Below are positions 16,578 to 26,027 of a stretch of 44,915 nucleotides of DNA, piece by piece. The notes beneath the pieces were generated by a model. That model was not told where the DNA came from. It was given only the letters and a program-made list of their open reading frames with translations, and ran no database searches. This DNA comes from Bacteroidetes bacterium HGW-Bacteroidetes-7 (GTDB taxonomy: Bacteria > Bacteroidota > Bacteroidia > Bacteroidales > UBA932): positions 1-44,915 of the forward strand of contig PHDA01000021.1 of NCBI GenBank assembly GCA_002842465.1, in the 5' to 3' direction. The translations under genes were made by a program, and so were the position numbers. Numbering within the stretch: the stretch's first letter is position 1; each line of letters starts with the position of its first letter.

Positions 16578-16585
16578 TATATTTG
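16578..16585 (+). promoter_or_regulatory. -7 box of the DUF349-yidC-yggS operon
   Basis: TATATTTG followed by C matches TAnnTTTG, with a leader of about 29 bases to the ATG at 16617. Its position shows that the real start of the DUF349 gene is 16617 and not further upstream. Confidence 0.6.
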
Positions 16586-16616
16586 CGAGTTATTAATCTT
16601 TATTTCGCCTGAATTT

Positions 16617-18455
16617 ATGACCCAAGACATTAACAATTCTGCTCCACAAGAGCAATTCGAGGAGAGCAAAGCCCTTGAAAATAAGCCAAGTACAGGATCT
16701 GTTCCAGCGCCAACAGATTACTCAGAAATGAACCTTAAAGAGATTATCCAGGTTTTTCAGGAGATGATCGACAGGGGTGATCAGCAGGAGATGTACAGAT
16801 GTGCCGATAACATCAAAGCGGCATTTTACAAAACTTTAAAAAAGGAGAAGATTGCTGCCGGTCTCACAATTCCTGTTTCCGAAGAAAAAGAGGAGAGCGA
16901 GCCTAAGGATGATGATAACATCATCTCAATCAACCCTTTTGCTGAGTTGGAAAGAGGGTTTAAAGAGTTGTACAACAGGTATAAAATTGAACGCACATCG
17001 TTTCTTCAGGTGATAGAAAAACATAAAGAAGATAACCTAAAAAACAAAACGCAAATTATTGAAGAGTTAAAGGATCTCCTTGAAAAACAGGAGGATCTTC
17101 AACATACATTTCCAACGTTCAGAGAACTTCAGAACAGATGGAAATCTACAGGCCCTGTTCCTCAGTCCAACAGCAAAGATCTGTGGGATACATACCAGTT
17201 TCTAGTTGAAAAATTCTATGATTTTGTAAAGATCAATAACGAATTAAGAGACCTTGACCTTAAGAAGAATCTTGAAGTTAAAGCCGAACTTTGTGAAAAG
17301 GCAGAGGCACTGGTGAATGAGCCAAATATTGTTCAAGCATTCAGGAAACTTCAGAAATATCATGAAGAGTGGAGAGAATTGGGGCCGGTTCCAAAAGAAC
17401 TCAGAGAGGAAATATGGACCAAATTCAAACTTGCAACCTCAAATGTAAATAAAAGACAGCAAGACTATTTTGAGACCCTTAAAGTTGATCAAAAGAAAAA
17501 TCTAGAGCATAAAACAACCCTTTGTGAGAAGGCTGAGGTAATAGCTGCTTCGGAAGGTGAGGATAAAGACTGGAACCAGCTTACCAAAGATATGGAGGCG
17601 TTACAGGAGGAGTGGAAGTCAATTGGCTTTGCTTCAAAGAAAGACAATCAGAGAATATATGACCGATTCAGGGCAGCCTGCGATAAGTTCTATAATGCCA
17701 AAAGGGACTATTATTCGAACTTCAAAAAGGTAATGCAGGAAAATTTTGACAAAAAAATTGCTCTCTGCGAACAGGCTGAATCTTTAAAAGAGAGTCAGGA
17801 TTGGAAAAAAACGACAGATCAATTGATTGGTCTTCAGAAAAAATGGAAGGAGATTGGACCTGTTGCAAGAAAGCAGTCAGATGTTGTATGGAAGCGCTTC
17901 CGCGCTGCCTGTGACAGCTTTTTTGAAAATAAATCTAAGTTTTTCTCAACAGTAGAGGAGAGTTACGAAGATAATCTTAAAAAGAAATTATCTCTTATTG
18001 ACGAGATTAACGAATACAAACCTGATAACAAGCAATCTGAAAACATTGAGGCCCTCAAGGATTTCCAGAATAGATGGAACGAAATTGGCTATGTCCCTCT
18101 TAAAGACAAAGAGAGAGTGCAATCAGCATACAGACATGCTATAGATGTTAAATTTTCTGATATTAAGAGCAGTGAAAATGAGAACAAGCTCGTAAGATTC
18201 CGAAAACACATTAAAGAGTTGCAAGATTCATCAAAAGGTGAAAGAGGTATTAAAGTAGAGAGGGATAAGCTTCTGCAAAAATTCAGGCAATTGGAGCAGG
18301 ATATTGCTCTTTGGGAGAATAATATGGGATTCTTTACCAAATCAAAAAATGCAGATTCTATCTTGAGCGATATCGAGAAAAAAATAAGCAGAGCAAGAGA
18401 AGAGCTTGCACAAATTGAAGAGAAAATTAAACTGATAGACAAACAATACGAGTAA
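16617..18455 (+). CDS. DUF349 repeat protein
   Basis: A 612-residue, highly charged, mostly helical protein with five consecutive DUF349 units of about 75 residues. Each unit has the core pattern LQxxWxxxGPVP followed by WxxFxxAxDxFF and KKxLxxxAE; visible cores include RWKSTGPVP, EWRELGPVP, EWKSIGFAS, KWKEIGPVA and RWNEIGYVP. The first 90 residues are acidic and low in complexity, and the end is a coiled coil. Function is not established. I chose the ATG at 16617 because the -7 box lies just upstream and because the extra residues of the longer reading frame look unrelated to the protein. It is 7 bases upstream of yidC on the same strand. Confidence 0.88.
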   Translation: MTQDINNSAPQEQFEESKALENKPSTGSVPAPTDYSEMNLKEIIQVFQEMIDRGDQQEMYRCADNIKAAFYKTLKKEKIAAGLTIPVSEEKEESEPKDDDNIISINPFAELERGFKELYNRYKIERTSFLQVIEKHKEDNLKNKTQIIEELKDLLEKQEDLQHTFPTFRELQNRWKSTGPVPQSNSKDLWDTYQFLVEKFYDFVKINNELRDLDLKKNLEVKAELCEKAEALVNEPNIVQAFRKLQKYHEEWRELGPVPKELREEIWTKFKLATSNVNKRQQDYFETLKVDQKKNLEHKTTLCEKAEVIAASEGEDKDWNQLTKDMEALQEEWKSIGFASKKDNQRIYDRFRAACDKFYNAKRDYYSNFKKVMQENFDKKIALCEQAESLKESQDWKKTTDQLIGLQKKWKEIGPVARKQSDVVWKRFRAACDSFFENKSKFFSTVEESYEDNLKKKLSLIDEINEYKPDNKQSENIEALKDFQNRWNEIGYVPLKDKERVQSAYRHAIDVKFSDIKSSENENKLVRFRKHIKELQDSSKGERGIKVERDKLLQKFRQLEQDIALWENNMGFFTKSKNADSILSDIEKKISRAREELAQIEEKIKLIDKQYE

Positions 18456-18462
18456 AACCGAT

Positions 18463-20331
18463 ATGAACAAAAATTCAATTGCCGGCTTTGTGCTGATAGG
18501 AGTAATTCTGATTGCATTCAGCTGGTATAATGCGAAAATTGGGAAAGAGCAGGAGAGGTTACAGTTTCAAAAAGATTCAATTGCCGCTTTAGAGTTTAAG
18601 GCGGCGCAAAAAGCTTCTGATTCAGTCTCTTTACAAATTGTAGGCACAAATTCCGATATTAATGCAACACCTGCCGAACCTGTTGCAGTAACAGAAAAAT
18701 CTTCAATTTACAAAGACTCACTTTTAAACATTGCAAGTAGGGCAGAAGAGCAGAAAACCGTACTTGAAAATAATGACTTAAAAATTGAGTTTACTAATAT
18801 CGGAGCACAGCCGGCTCAGGTTCAGCTAAAGGATTACCAGACATACGATAGCCTTCCTCTGATGCTTACGAAGGAGAAGGGTAGCAAATTTGCCTTAAGA
18901 CTTTTTACAAATCAGGACCTCTATACCTCTAATTTTGCTTTCGACCTTGCTTCACGCACCGATACAACTGTTGTATACAGGTTATATCTTGATTCTCTAT
19001 CATTTATCGAATATACGTACACATTGCCTGAGGACGGCTTTATGCTTGATCTCAATGTGAGACTTTCGGGAATGAACAGACATATCCCAAGAAATACCAC
19101 GAATCTGGATGTTGAGTGGACTTTGGATATGCCAAGGCAGGAAAAAGGATACGACAATGAAAAAAACTACTCAACGGTAGTATATAAATTTCCAAATTCC
19201 AAATCAGTAGAAGATCTTGGGCTTAGAAAAGATGATGCAACTGAAGAGATAAGGACAAAGGTTAACTGGTTTGCATTTCAGCAACAGTTCTTCTCGGCAA
19301 TTATGGTTGCAAAGGATAACTTTAATGGAGGCAATCTGACGTATAATGTGTTTCCGGAAGGCGATCCGGAGAGAAACCTTATGCGCTGCACTGCAAAAAT
19401 GCAACTTCCATATATCGACGCCCCGGAAGTAAATATACCACTTGAATTGTACTATGGACCAAACCATTTCAAAACCCTTAAATCTTACGATATGGGCTTT
19501 GAAAAAATTGTCCCTCTCGGTGGCTGGATTATCGGCTGGATAAACAGGTATATAATCATTCTTGTGTTTGATCTTCTTGGAAACTTCATAGGCAATTACG
19601 GTTTAATAATTCTTATTCTTACCATTCTTATAAAGTTGGTGATATCTCCTTTAACAATAAAATCATACATGTCATCTGCAAAGATGAAGGTTTTAAAACC
19701 GGAGATTGACAAGATCAACGCCAAGTATCCTAAAACAGAGGATGCTATGAAAAAACAACAGGAGACAATGGCGTTGTACAGTAAAACAGGGGTGAGTATG
19801 TTTGGTGGCTGTTTGCCAATGCTTTTACAGTTTCCGATTCTCTTCGCAATGTTCAGATTCTTCCCTTCATCTTTTGAATTAAGACAGGAGAGTTTCCTTT
19901 GGGCAGAGGATTTAAGTGCGTTTGATTCTATACTTGATCTTCCATTTACAATTCCTTTGTATGGTGACCACGTGAGTCTCTTTGCTCTTTTAATGGCTGT
20001 GTCGATGTACTTCTACTCCAGAATGAATATTGACCAGATGAGCGCCGGGCCACAGATGGCAGGGATGAAATATATGTCCCTCTACTTTATGCCTCTTTTC
20101 TTAATGGTTTTGGGTAATAACTTCTCCAGCGGACTAAGCTACTATTACCTGTTGTCAAATCTCATTACAATGGGACAGACATGGGTTATCAGAAAGTATT
20201 TTGTAGATGAGAAAAAGATATATGCAAAACTGCAGGAAAGAGCAGCCACGCCAAAGAAAAAATCAAAATTTCAGGAGAGACTCGACACTGCATATAAAGC
20301 TCAGCAGCAACAACTGAAAAACAAAAAATGA
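18463..20331 (+). CDS. yidC: Membrane protein insertase YidC
   Basis: A 622-residue inner-membrane insertase (Oxa1 superfamily) that inserts and folds membrane proteins with or without SecYEG. The order is an N-terminal signal-anchor helix (residues 5-22), a large periplasmic P1 domain (about 100-360), then the five-helix core, with the cytoplasmic hairpin after IKLVISPLTIKSYMSSAKMK and the later helices containing MFGGCLPMLLQFPILFAMF and YYYLLSNLI. The C-terminus is basic (KKKSKFQERL, ending QLKNKK), suitable for ribosome contact. It is followed by yggS with a 4-base ATGA overlap and preceded by the DUF349 gene. Confidence 0.97.
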   Translation: MNKNSIAGFVLIGVILIAFSWYNAKIGKEQERLQFQKDSIAALEFKAAQKASDSVSLQIVGTNSDINATPAEPVAVTEKSSIYKDSLLNIASRAEEQKTVLENNDLKIEFTNIGAQPAQVQLKDYQTYDSLPLMLTKEKGSKFALRLFTNQDLYTSNFAFDLASRTDTTVVYRLYLDSLSFIEYTYTLPEDGFMLDLNVRLSGMNRHIPRNTTNLDVEWTLDMPRQEKGYDNEKNYSTVVYKFPNSKSVEDLGLRKDDATEEIRTKVNWFAFQQQFFSAIMVAKDNFNGGNLTYNVFPEGDPERNLMRCTAKMQLPYIDAPEVNIPLELYYGPNHFKTLKSYDMGFEKIVPLGGWIIGWINRYIIILVFDLLGNFIGNYGLIILILTILIKLVISPLTIKSYMSSAKMKVLKPEIDKINAKYPKTEDAMKKQQETMALYSKTGVSMFGGCLPMLLQFPILFAMFRFFPSSFELRQESFLWAEDLSAFDSILDLPFTIPLYGDHVSLFALLMAVSMYFYSRMNIDQMSAGPQMAGMKYMSLYFMPLFLMVLGNNFSSGLSYYYLLSNLITMGQTWVIRKYFVDEKKIYAKLQERAATPKKKSKFQERLDTAYKAQQQQLKNKK

Positions 20332-20984
20332 TTCTTAAAGAAAACTTAGATAGCATTAGAAAGAATCTGCCACCAGGTGTTAAACTGGTGGCAGCTTCCA
20401 AATTTAAACCTATCGAAGATATCCTTGAGGCCTATAAATTAGGAATTAAAGATTTTGGTGAGAACAGACCTCAGGAGTTGAGCAAGAAGATGATTGAACT
20501 GCCGGATGATATAAACTGGCACTTCATTGGCCATTTACAGACCAATAAAATCAAAATGATAATCGACAAGGTGTTTCTTATTCACTCTGTTGATAGCTTA
20601 AAATTGCTTACTGAAATCAACAAAGAGGCCAATAAAAGAGATATTACTGTTAATTGCCTGCTGCAGGTTTATATTGCATCTGAAGAGACAAAACAGGGAT
20701 TATCTGAGGATGAATTGAACGAAATTCTTAATATTAAGAACTCATTTACAAATATTAACTTTAAAGGGTTGATGGGAATGGCCTCATTCACTAACAACCT
20801 CAACAAGGTAAGAGACGAGTTTAAGTATCTGAAAGGGGTATTTAATGCCGCTAAAAAGAGGCATTTTGCAGATGATTCTATGTTCAGTGAGATATCAATA
20901 GGAATGTCCGGTGACTATCAAGTTGCGGCAGAGGAGGGGAGTACTATCGTAAGAATTGGCTCTCTGATATTTGGAGAAAGATAA
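20328..20984 (+). CDS. Pyridoxal-phosphate homeostasis protein (YggS/YBL036C family)
   Basis: A 218-residue cytosolic protein with the alanine-racemase-like barrel fold. It binds pyridoxal phosphate on K25 in LVAASKFKP and helps keep the cofactor balanced; no enzymatic reaction is known for the family. Other signatures are FGENRPQEL, WHFIGHLQTNK, and the phosphate-site region MSGDYQVAAEEGSTIVRIGSLIFG. Normal length. The start codon overlaps the yidC stop (ATGA), so translation is probably coupled. It converges on ung with a one-base gap between stops. Confidence 0.95.
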   Translation: MILKENLDSIRKNLPPGVKLVAASKFKPIEDILEAYKLGIKDFGENRPQELSKKMIELPDDINWHFIGHLQTNKIKMIIDKVFLIHSVDSLKLLTEINKEANKRDITVNCLLQVYIASEETKQGLSEDELNEILNIKNSFTNINFKGLMGMASFTNNLNKVRDEFKYLKGVFNAAKKRHFADDSMFSEISIGMSGDYQVAAEEGSTIVRIGSLIFGER

Positions 20985-20985
20985 T

Positions 20986-21648
20986 CTACCATTCAATAGG
21001 AACTTTCCCTTGTAAATTCAGGAAATCATTTGTTTTTGAGAAATGCTTACAGCCAAAAAATGCACCCCTTGCCAGAGGTGAAGGATGCGCTGCTTCAAGA
21101 ATAAGATGTTTTGTTGAATCAATAAGCTCTTTTTTCCCTCTTGCATAATTACCCCACAAAAGAAATACCAGTCCCGTTTTTTGCTTTGATAACATTGAGA
21201 TAACGGCATCTGTAAATTCAGTCCATCCTATTTTGGCATGTGATGCTGCCTGACCGGCTCTAACAGTTAGGACTGCATTTAAAAGAAACACTCCCTGTGA
21301 TGCCCACCTTTCAAGATTGCCCGAAAAAGGGGCATTTACTCCCAAATCACTCTTAATCTCTTTGAATATGTTTTGTAAAGAGGGAGGCAGGTTAACACCG
21401 TCAGGAACCGAAAAAGAAAGACCATGGGCCTGTCCGGGGCCATGATATGGATCCTGACCAATAATTACAACCTTAACCTTATTAAAAGGAGTAAGGTTAA
21501 AGGCATTAAAAATATGAGATCCCCGGGGATAGATGACTATTCCCGAGGATTTCTCAATTTTAATTGTCTCTGTAAGTCTTAAAAAATACTCCTTTTCAAA
21601 CTCCTCTCTGAGCAGCTCTTTCCAGGAACTATCAATTGCAACATCCAT
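20986..21648 (-). CDS. ung: Uracil-DNA glycosylase, family 1
   Basis: A 220-residue base-excision repair enzyme that removes uracil from DNA. The water-activating motif GQDPYHG contains the catalytic D66, the LSFSVP and LLNAVLTV segments match the family, and the DNA-intercalating loop HPSPLARG is present near residue 190. Length is normal. It starts 3 bases after the stop of lon on the same strand and is likely co-transcribed with it. It converges on yggS. Confidence 0.97.
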   Translation of the reverse strand: MDVAIDSSWKELLREEFEKEYFLRLTETIKIEKSSGIVIYPRGSHIFNAFNLTPFNKVKVVIIGQDPYHGPGQAHGLSFSVPDGVNLPPSLQNIFKEIKSDLGVNAPFSGNLERWASQGVFLLNAVLTVRAGQAASHAKIGWTEFTDAVISMLSKQKTGLVFLLWGNYARGKKELIDSTKHLILEAAHPSPLARGAFFGCKHFSKTNDFLNLQGKVPIEW

Positions 21649-21651
21649 TTA

Positions 21652-24057
21652 TTAAAATATAAATTCAAGAACATCATCGATTGTTGAAACGTATCTGAAT
21701 TTCAATCCTTTTAGATATACCTCTTTTATGTCTTTTACATCCTTTTGGTTGTCTGCAGACAGAATAATTTCCTTGATACCAGCTCTTTTGGCTGCAAGGA
21801 TTTTCTCCTTAATTCCACCAACAGGAAGCACCTTACCCCTGAGTGTTATCTCTCCGGTCATTGCAATTCCGCTCTTAACAGCTTTTTTGCGGAAGGCTGA
21901 TGCCATTGCCGAAACCATGGTTATTCCCGCCGATGGACCATCTTTTGGAATAGCACCTTCAGGTACGTGAATATGAATATCCCTCTCTGCAAATTCCTTA
22001 CTGTTTAAACCCATGTACTGTGGATTAGACTTTAGATACTGGTAGGCAATTGTGGCAGACTCTTTCATGACATCGCCAAGGTTACCTGTTGTTGTCAGAA
22101 TGCCTTTTCCTTTACTTAGACTGCATTCAATAAAGAGTATTTCTCCTCCGTTTTGAGTCCAGGCCAAGCCGGTTACAACTCCTGATGCTTCGTTGCCCTT
22201 TTGAATATCAGGTTGATAAACAGGAAGGCCTAATATATCCTTTACCTCTTTGATACCCAATACAGCAGGCCTCTCTTCACCCATTGCCACCCTTTTAGCA
22301 GTAACCCTTGCAAGTTTAGCAATTTGTCTGTCAAGTCCCCTTACTCCTGACTCACGAGTATATTCATTGATTATAGTGTCTATACCTTGCTTGTTAACTT
22401 TTAATTGGTTGGAGACAAGACCATGAGCCTCAATCTGTTTTGGAATAAGGTGATCTTTTGCAATATATCGTTTCTCCTCTGCAAGATAACCACTTACATT
22501 AATCATCTCCATTCTGTCTCTCAGAGCAGGGTGGATAGTCCCAATGTTATTTGCAGTTGTTATAAAAAGCACCTTGGAGAGATCGTAATCTATGTCAAGG
22601 TAGTTGTCATGGAAAGTTGTATTTTGTTCCGGGTCCAAAACTTCAAGCAATGCTGACGCAGGGTCTCCCCTAAAGTCGCTGCTAACTTTGTCTATCTCAT
22701 CAAGAACTATTAGCGGGTTTGATGTACCTGTTTTATTAAGAGTACTAATAATCCTTCCCGGCATAGCACCGATGTAGGTTCTTCTGTGTCCCCTGATTTC
22801 TGACTCATCATGGAGACCGCCTAGTGAAATTCTGCCGTAATGTCTTCCAAGTGCTTTTGCAATTGATTTTCCAAGCGATGTTTTTCCAACTCCAGGAGGG
22901 CCATGCAGACATAAAATTGGAGATTTCATATCTCCCTTTAGTTTTAAGACGGCCAAATGTTCTATGATTCTCTCCTTAACTGTTTCCAGCCCAAAGTGAT
23001 CCCGATCAAGTACTTTCTGAGCATGTTTTAAGTCGAGATTATCTTTGGTTGTTTCGCTCCATGGGAGTTCAACAAGAAATCTGACATATGACAGCTGGAC
23101 ATTGTAATCAGGAGAGTTTGGATTAGATCTCTCGAGTCTCTGAATCTCTTTTTCAAATACCTCTTGAACAGGCTTAGGCCAGAGCTTTGACTGAGCTTTC
23201 AGTCTGATCTCCCCAAATTCCTGAACATTATTGTTCATTCCCAGCTCCTCTTGTATTGTCTTAAGCTGATTGTTCAGATAGTACTCTCTTTGCTGTTGGT
23301 CAATTTCTGTTCGTACCTTCTGTTGGATATCATCTTTCAATTTAAGCATGTCAATCTGCCCATTGAGTATTTCAAGCAGTTTAAGTGCACGATCTTTAAT
23401 CTTATTCTCTCTTAAGAGAGCGATTTTATCTGCAATATTATCTAATTCCATACTGGATGAGATAAAATTGATCAAAAAGCTATATCCCTCAATGTTTTTA
23501 ATTGCAAATGAAGCCTCCTGAGGCAGATGAGGTGAGAGTTTAATAACTTGAAGAGCCAGATCCTTAACTGAGCCGGTAATAGCATCCAACTCCTTTGTGC
23601 TTTTTGGCTTTTTTTCATCATCAATGTACTTAACAGAGGCAATGAAATATGGATTTGTACTTATTAAATCCATAATATGGAAACGTTTCATTCCCTGAAG
23701 TATGATTGTGAGACCCCCATCGGGCATTTCAATGATTTTGATGATTTTTGCTAAAGTACCAATATCATACAGATCCTGAGGCCGAGGGTCCTCTAGTTTG
23801 GCATCCTTTTGAGTAACAGCACCAAGAATCTTATTTCCTTTATATGCCTCTCTGACAAGTTTTATTGATTTCTCCCTCCCAACTGTTATCGGAATAATTG
23901 TTTCGGGGAATAATACTGCATTTCTTAATGCAATAATAGGCAATGTGTCAGGAAGTTCAGATTCACCCAGTTCATTTTCGCCCTCCAAACCCAGAACGGG
24001 TATAATGTTCACTTCATCAGAGACTGTGTGCTGTAATATATAGTCTGAAAACTTCAT
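21652..24057 (-). CDS. lon: ATP-dependent protease Lon
   Basis: An 801-residue cytosolic AAA+ serine protease that degrades damaged and regulatory proteins. The N-terminal substrate domain (about 35-235) is followed by a coiled-coil linker, the AAA+ module with Walker A GPPGVGKTS (386-394) and Walker B LIVLDEIDK, and the S16 protease domain with catalytic S709 in KDGPSAGIT and K752 in GGIKEK. The family's length and order are intact. The start ATG at 24057 precedes a typical acidic N-terminus. ung follows 3 bases downstream. A weak inverted repeat (24092-24120) lies between this gene and the upstream outer-membrane gene; no heat-shock-type promoter was recognised. Confidence 0.97.
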   Translation of the reverse strand: MKFSDYILQHTVSDEVNIIPVLGLEGENELGESELPDTLPIIALRNAVLFPETIIPITVGREKSIKLVREAYKGNKILGAVTQKDAKLEDPRPQDLYDIGTLAKIIKIIEMPDGGLTIILQGMKRFHIMDLISTNPYFIASVKYIDDEKKPKSTKELDAITGSVKDLALQVIKLSPHLPQEASFAIKNIEGYSFLINFISSSMELDNIADKIALLRENKIKDRALKLLEILNGQIDMLKLKDDIQQKVRTEIDQQQREYYLNNQLKTIQEELGMNNNVQEFGEIRLKAQSKLWPKPVQEVFEKEIQRLERSNPNSPDYNVQLSYVRFLVELPWSETTKDNLDLKHAQKVLDRDHFGLETVKERIIEHLAVLKLKGDMKSPILCLHGPPGVGKTSLGKSIAKALGRHYGRISLGGLHDESEIRGHRRTYIGAMPGRIISTLNKTGTSNPLIVLDEIDKVSSDFRGDPASALLEVLDPEQNTTFHDNYLDIDYDLSKVLFITTANNIGTIHPALRDRMEMINVSGYLAEEKRYIAKDHLIPKQIEAHGLVSNQLKVNKQGIDTIINEYTRESGVRGLDRQIAKLARVTAKRVAMGEERPAVLGIKEVKDILGLPVYQPDIQKGNEASGVVTGLAWTQNGGEILFIECSLSKGKGILTTTGNLGDVMKESATIAYQYLKSNPQYMGLNSKEFAERDIHIHVPEGAIPKDGPSAGITMVSAMASAFRKKAVKSGIAMTGEITLRGKVLPVGGIKEKILAAKRAGIKEIILSADNQKDVKDIKEVYLKGLKFRYVSTIDDVLEFIF

Positions 24058-24091
24058 ATAGAATGTTATATTAATGTCAATTTGTCATAAA

Positions 24092-24120
24092 GGGAGTAGG
24101 TAAGTAACTTTATAACTCCC
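24092..24120 (-). terminator. Weak hairpin between the BamA-like gene and lon
   Basis: On the minus strand GGGAGT and ACTCCC form a 6-bp stem with a 17-base loop followed by TTTAT. This is much weaker than the other terminators in the window, so it may only partly separate the two genes. Confidence 0.25.
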
Positions 24121-24150
24121 GAGTTCTTAAATGTCAATCATTATGCCAAA

Positions 24151-25563
24151 CTAAAACATTGGTTTTTTAAATGCTACAAACAGTCCGTGTTTTCCAAAAT
24201 TGTTTATAGAGTATTCCATTGAGAGAGTTATGTCATAATAAGCAACAAGGTCCAGTCCCACGCCTCCGCTGAGGAGTAATTTGTTTGACATCTCGTTTTG
24301 GAGAGAGGCATATTTGTGTGATGCATAACCGATGTCAATAAAACACTTGGTGTATAGTGCTGCATGAACTTTACTGAAACTTGGAAGTTTTCTCAATGGT
24401 TTAATTATAAAACTTGCCTGTGGCATAATATTGTAAAGGATAGTAGGAGAGAGTGTTAAATAGTGTTGTCCGTCAGCAACATAATACTCAAAACCCCTCA
24501 TGTTCACTTCGTCATAGCCTATTGCCCTGTCAAAAATATATGCCTCTTGGCTTTTAACTGAGGTTCCTGCCTGAACTCTGGCTGTCATGTTAAATCTTTT
24601 TGCCAGCTCTTTGTAATAATGAAACTCACCTTTTAACTGCCCGTATTTCATATTAAATCTACTGTTTGAGCTTCCCTTCATCTGACAGAAGAGCAGAAAC
24701 CCATCTAGAGGATATTGTCTGTTATCTCTATGGTCATAAGTTACATTATATATAAATGAGAGAATACTTCGGCGGTGCTCATCACCTCCCCAATAATCAG
24801 GTTTTTTTTCAAAAACTTCCGGAGCAAGATCGGCATATTCATACGAAAAAGTAAACCTATTTCTTAATCTGATGCCGGGCCGGAACTGATATGAAACAGA
24901 GCTGCTGTATCTTTTTATCAGAAAAAGCGAATCAGATCTGAATGATTCAGGAGAGTTATCAGATATTCCAATGTTAAGATGTCGGCTGAACTCTTGAAAA
25001 AGCGATAGGTCAAGAGAGTGCTTCCCGTCTCTGTCCAAAATAATGTTTCTGTAACTAAAAATGAATCCTCTTCTGAACCCCATGGTATACAGTGCCCTTA
25101 CGTTTTGATTTCGCCCAAACAGATTGTTAAAACTAATTCCGGCCTCTGCAGTAAATTTACTCCAGTCGGGATCTCTTATCCAAGTATTAATGTTGTGTTC
25201 GTCAAGACTAAAATTCAATTTAGGCCAATAGTACCACCTCTCATCCACCCTTATTACAACTTCAATATTTAGATGTGTATTGTCGAGATCTGCAGCATCT
25301 GCAATGTAGGTTACAAAGACAAAATTAAAAAGAGATAGATTAAGAATATTGTCCCTTCCAATTCTGAATAGTTGATCAAGCAACCTCATTTCGATTAAAT
25401 CACCCTTCCTGAATGGTAGCTCCCGCAAAATGATGGCGTCTTTTGTGTGTTCGTTGCCTGTTACTCTGATATCAGAGACAAAAGCATGCTTTTGAGAAAA
25501 GAGCTCTGTGGCAATAAACTGCGCCGCAACTAGGATTAAGAAGATTGAAAACGCCTTTTTCAT
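24151..25563 (-). CDS. BamA/TamA-family outer membrane protein with one POTRA domain
   Basis: A 470-residue outer-membrane protein. Residues 1-24 are a signal peptide (ending ELFSQ). One POTRA-like domain follows (about 28-105, VSDIRVTGNEHTKDAIILRELPFRKGDLIE), then a 16-strand-type barrel of the surface-antigen D15 family to the end. A single POTRA makes it much shorter than BamA (about 800 residues, five POTRAs), so it is not the main assembly factor; a role as a dedicated secretion or lipid/protein insertion pore is possible. The ATG at 25563 is chosen over an upstream TTG because it begins a clean leader MKKAFSIFLIL. The -7 box abuts the start codon, giving a leaderless mRNA. Confidence 0.82.
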   Translation of the reverse strand: MKKAFSIFLILVAAQFIATELFSQKHAFVSDIRVTGNEHTKDAIILRELPFRKGDLIEMRLLDQLFRIGRDNILNLSLFNFVFVTYIADAADLDNTHLNIEVVIRVDERWYYWPKLNFSLDEHNINTWIRDPDWSKFTAEAGISFNNLFGRNQNVRALYTMGFRRGFIFSYRNIILDRDGKHSLDLSLFQEFSRHLNIGISDNSPESFRSDSLFLIKRYSSSVSYQFRPGIRLRNRFTFSYEYADLAPEVFEKKPDYWGGDEHRRSILSFIYNVTYDHRDNRQYPLDGFLLFCQMKGSSNSRFNMKYGQLKGEFHYYKELAKRFNMTARVQAGTSVKSQEAYIFDRAIGYDEVNMRGFEYYVADGQHYLTLSPTILYNIMPQASFIIKPLRKLPSFSKVHAALYTKCFIDIGYASHKYASLQNEMSNKLLLSGGVGLDLVAYYDITLSMEYSINNFGKHGLFVAFKKPMF

Positions 25564-25566
25564 GTG

Positions 25567-25574
25567 CAAATATA
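25567..25574 (-). promoter_or_regulatory. -7 box of the BamA-like gene, abutting the start codon
   Basis: TATATTTG on the minus strand ends three bases before the ATG at 25563. As the box is centred near -7, transcription would begin at or next to the start codon. The -33 region has only a partial TTC. Confidence 0.5.
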
Positions 25575-25636
25575 CTTAATTATACCTATTTTGCTGAACG
25601 ATAAGTATTAAATAAAATAAAAAAAAATCAACATTG

Positions 25637-25669
25637 TTTGGAATTATCGATAAAATAGTAGTATTTTTG
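25637..25669 (+). promoter_or_regulatory. Promoter of the HU-like gene
   Basis: TTTG (25637-25640) and TATTTTTG (25662-25669) are 21 bases apart, a good match to the phylum consensus. The leader to the ATG at 25708 is about 36 bases. Confidence 0.7.
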
Positions 25670-25707
25670 TTCGTCCAAAAAAGACTAACCCTTTAATTTT
25701 TATTATC

Positions 25708-25995
25708 ATGACAAAAGCGGATATCGTAAACGAAGTTGCAAAAGCAACAGGAATGGAAAAAATCGCTGTTCAAAATGTAGTTGAAAGCTTCATGGATAGC
25801 GTAAAGGACTCATTGTCAAAAGACAAAAATGTTTACTTGCGTGGTTTCGGCAGTTTTATCGTAAAAAAACGTGCGAAAAAAACAGCTAGAAACATTTCTA
25901 AAAACACAACGTTGGTTATCCCTGAGCACTTTATCCCTTCATTTAAGCCTGCAAAGGTGTTTATGAACAAAGTGAAGAACAACGTTAAAAAATAA
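25708..25995 (+). CDS. HU/IHF-family DNA-bending protein
   Basis: A 95-residue nucleoid protein. It shows the HU order: helical dimerisation part (TKADIVNEVAKATGMEKIAVQNVVESF), the signature RGFGSFIVKKRAKKTARN with the start of the DNA-binding arm, and the closing FKPAKVFMNKV. Arm-tip proline is in VIPEHFIPSFKP. It binds and bends DNA as a dimer. The gene has its own good promoter and is followed 32 bases later by a 30-residue basic protein, probably on the same transcript. HU and IHF types cannot be told apart with certainty here. Confidence 0.95.
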   Translation: MTKADIVNEVAKATGMEKIAVQNVVESFMDSVKDSLSKDKNVYLRGFGSFIVKKRAKKTARNISKNTTLVIPEHFIPSFKPAKVFMNKVKNNVKK

Positions 25996-26027
25996 TTAAC
26001 AATTTTAATTAAACTGTATTTATAGTT

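Noticed and set aside
24092-24120. Heat-shock control element (CIRCE-like inverted repeat) before lon
   Set aside because: The stem is only 6 bp, with no match to the CIRCE sequence TTAGCACTC-N9-GAGTGCTAA; kept only as a weak hairpin.
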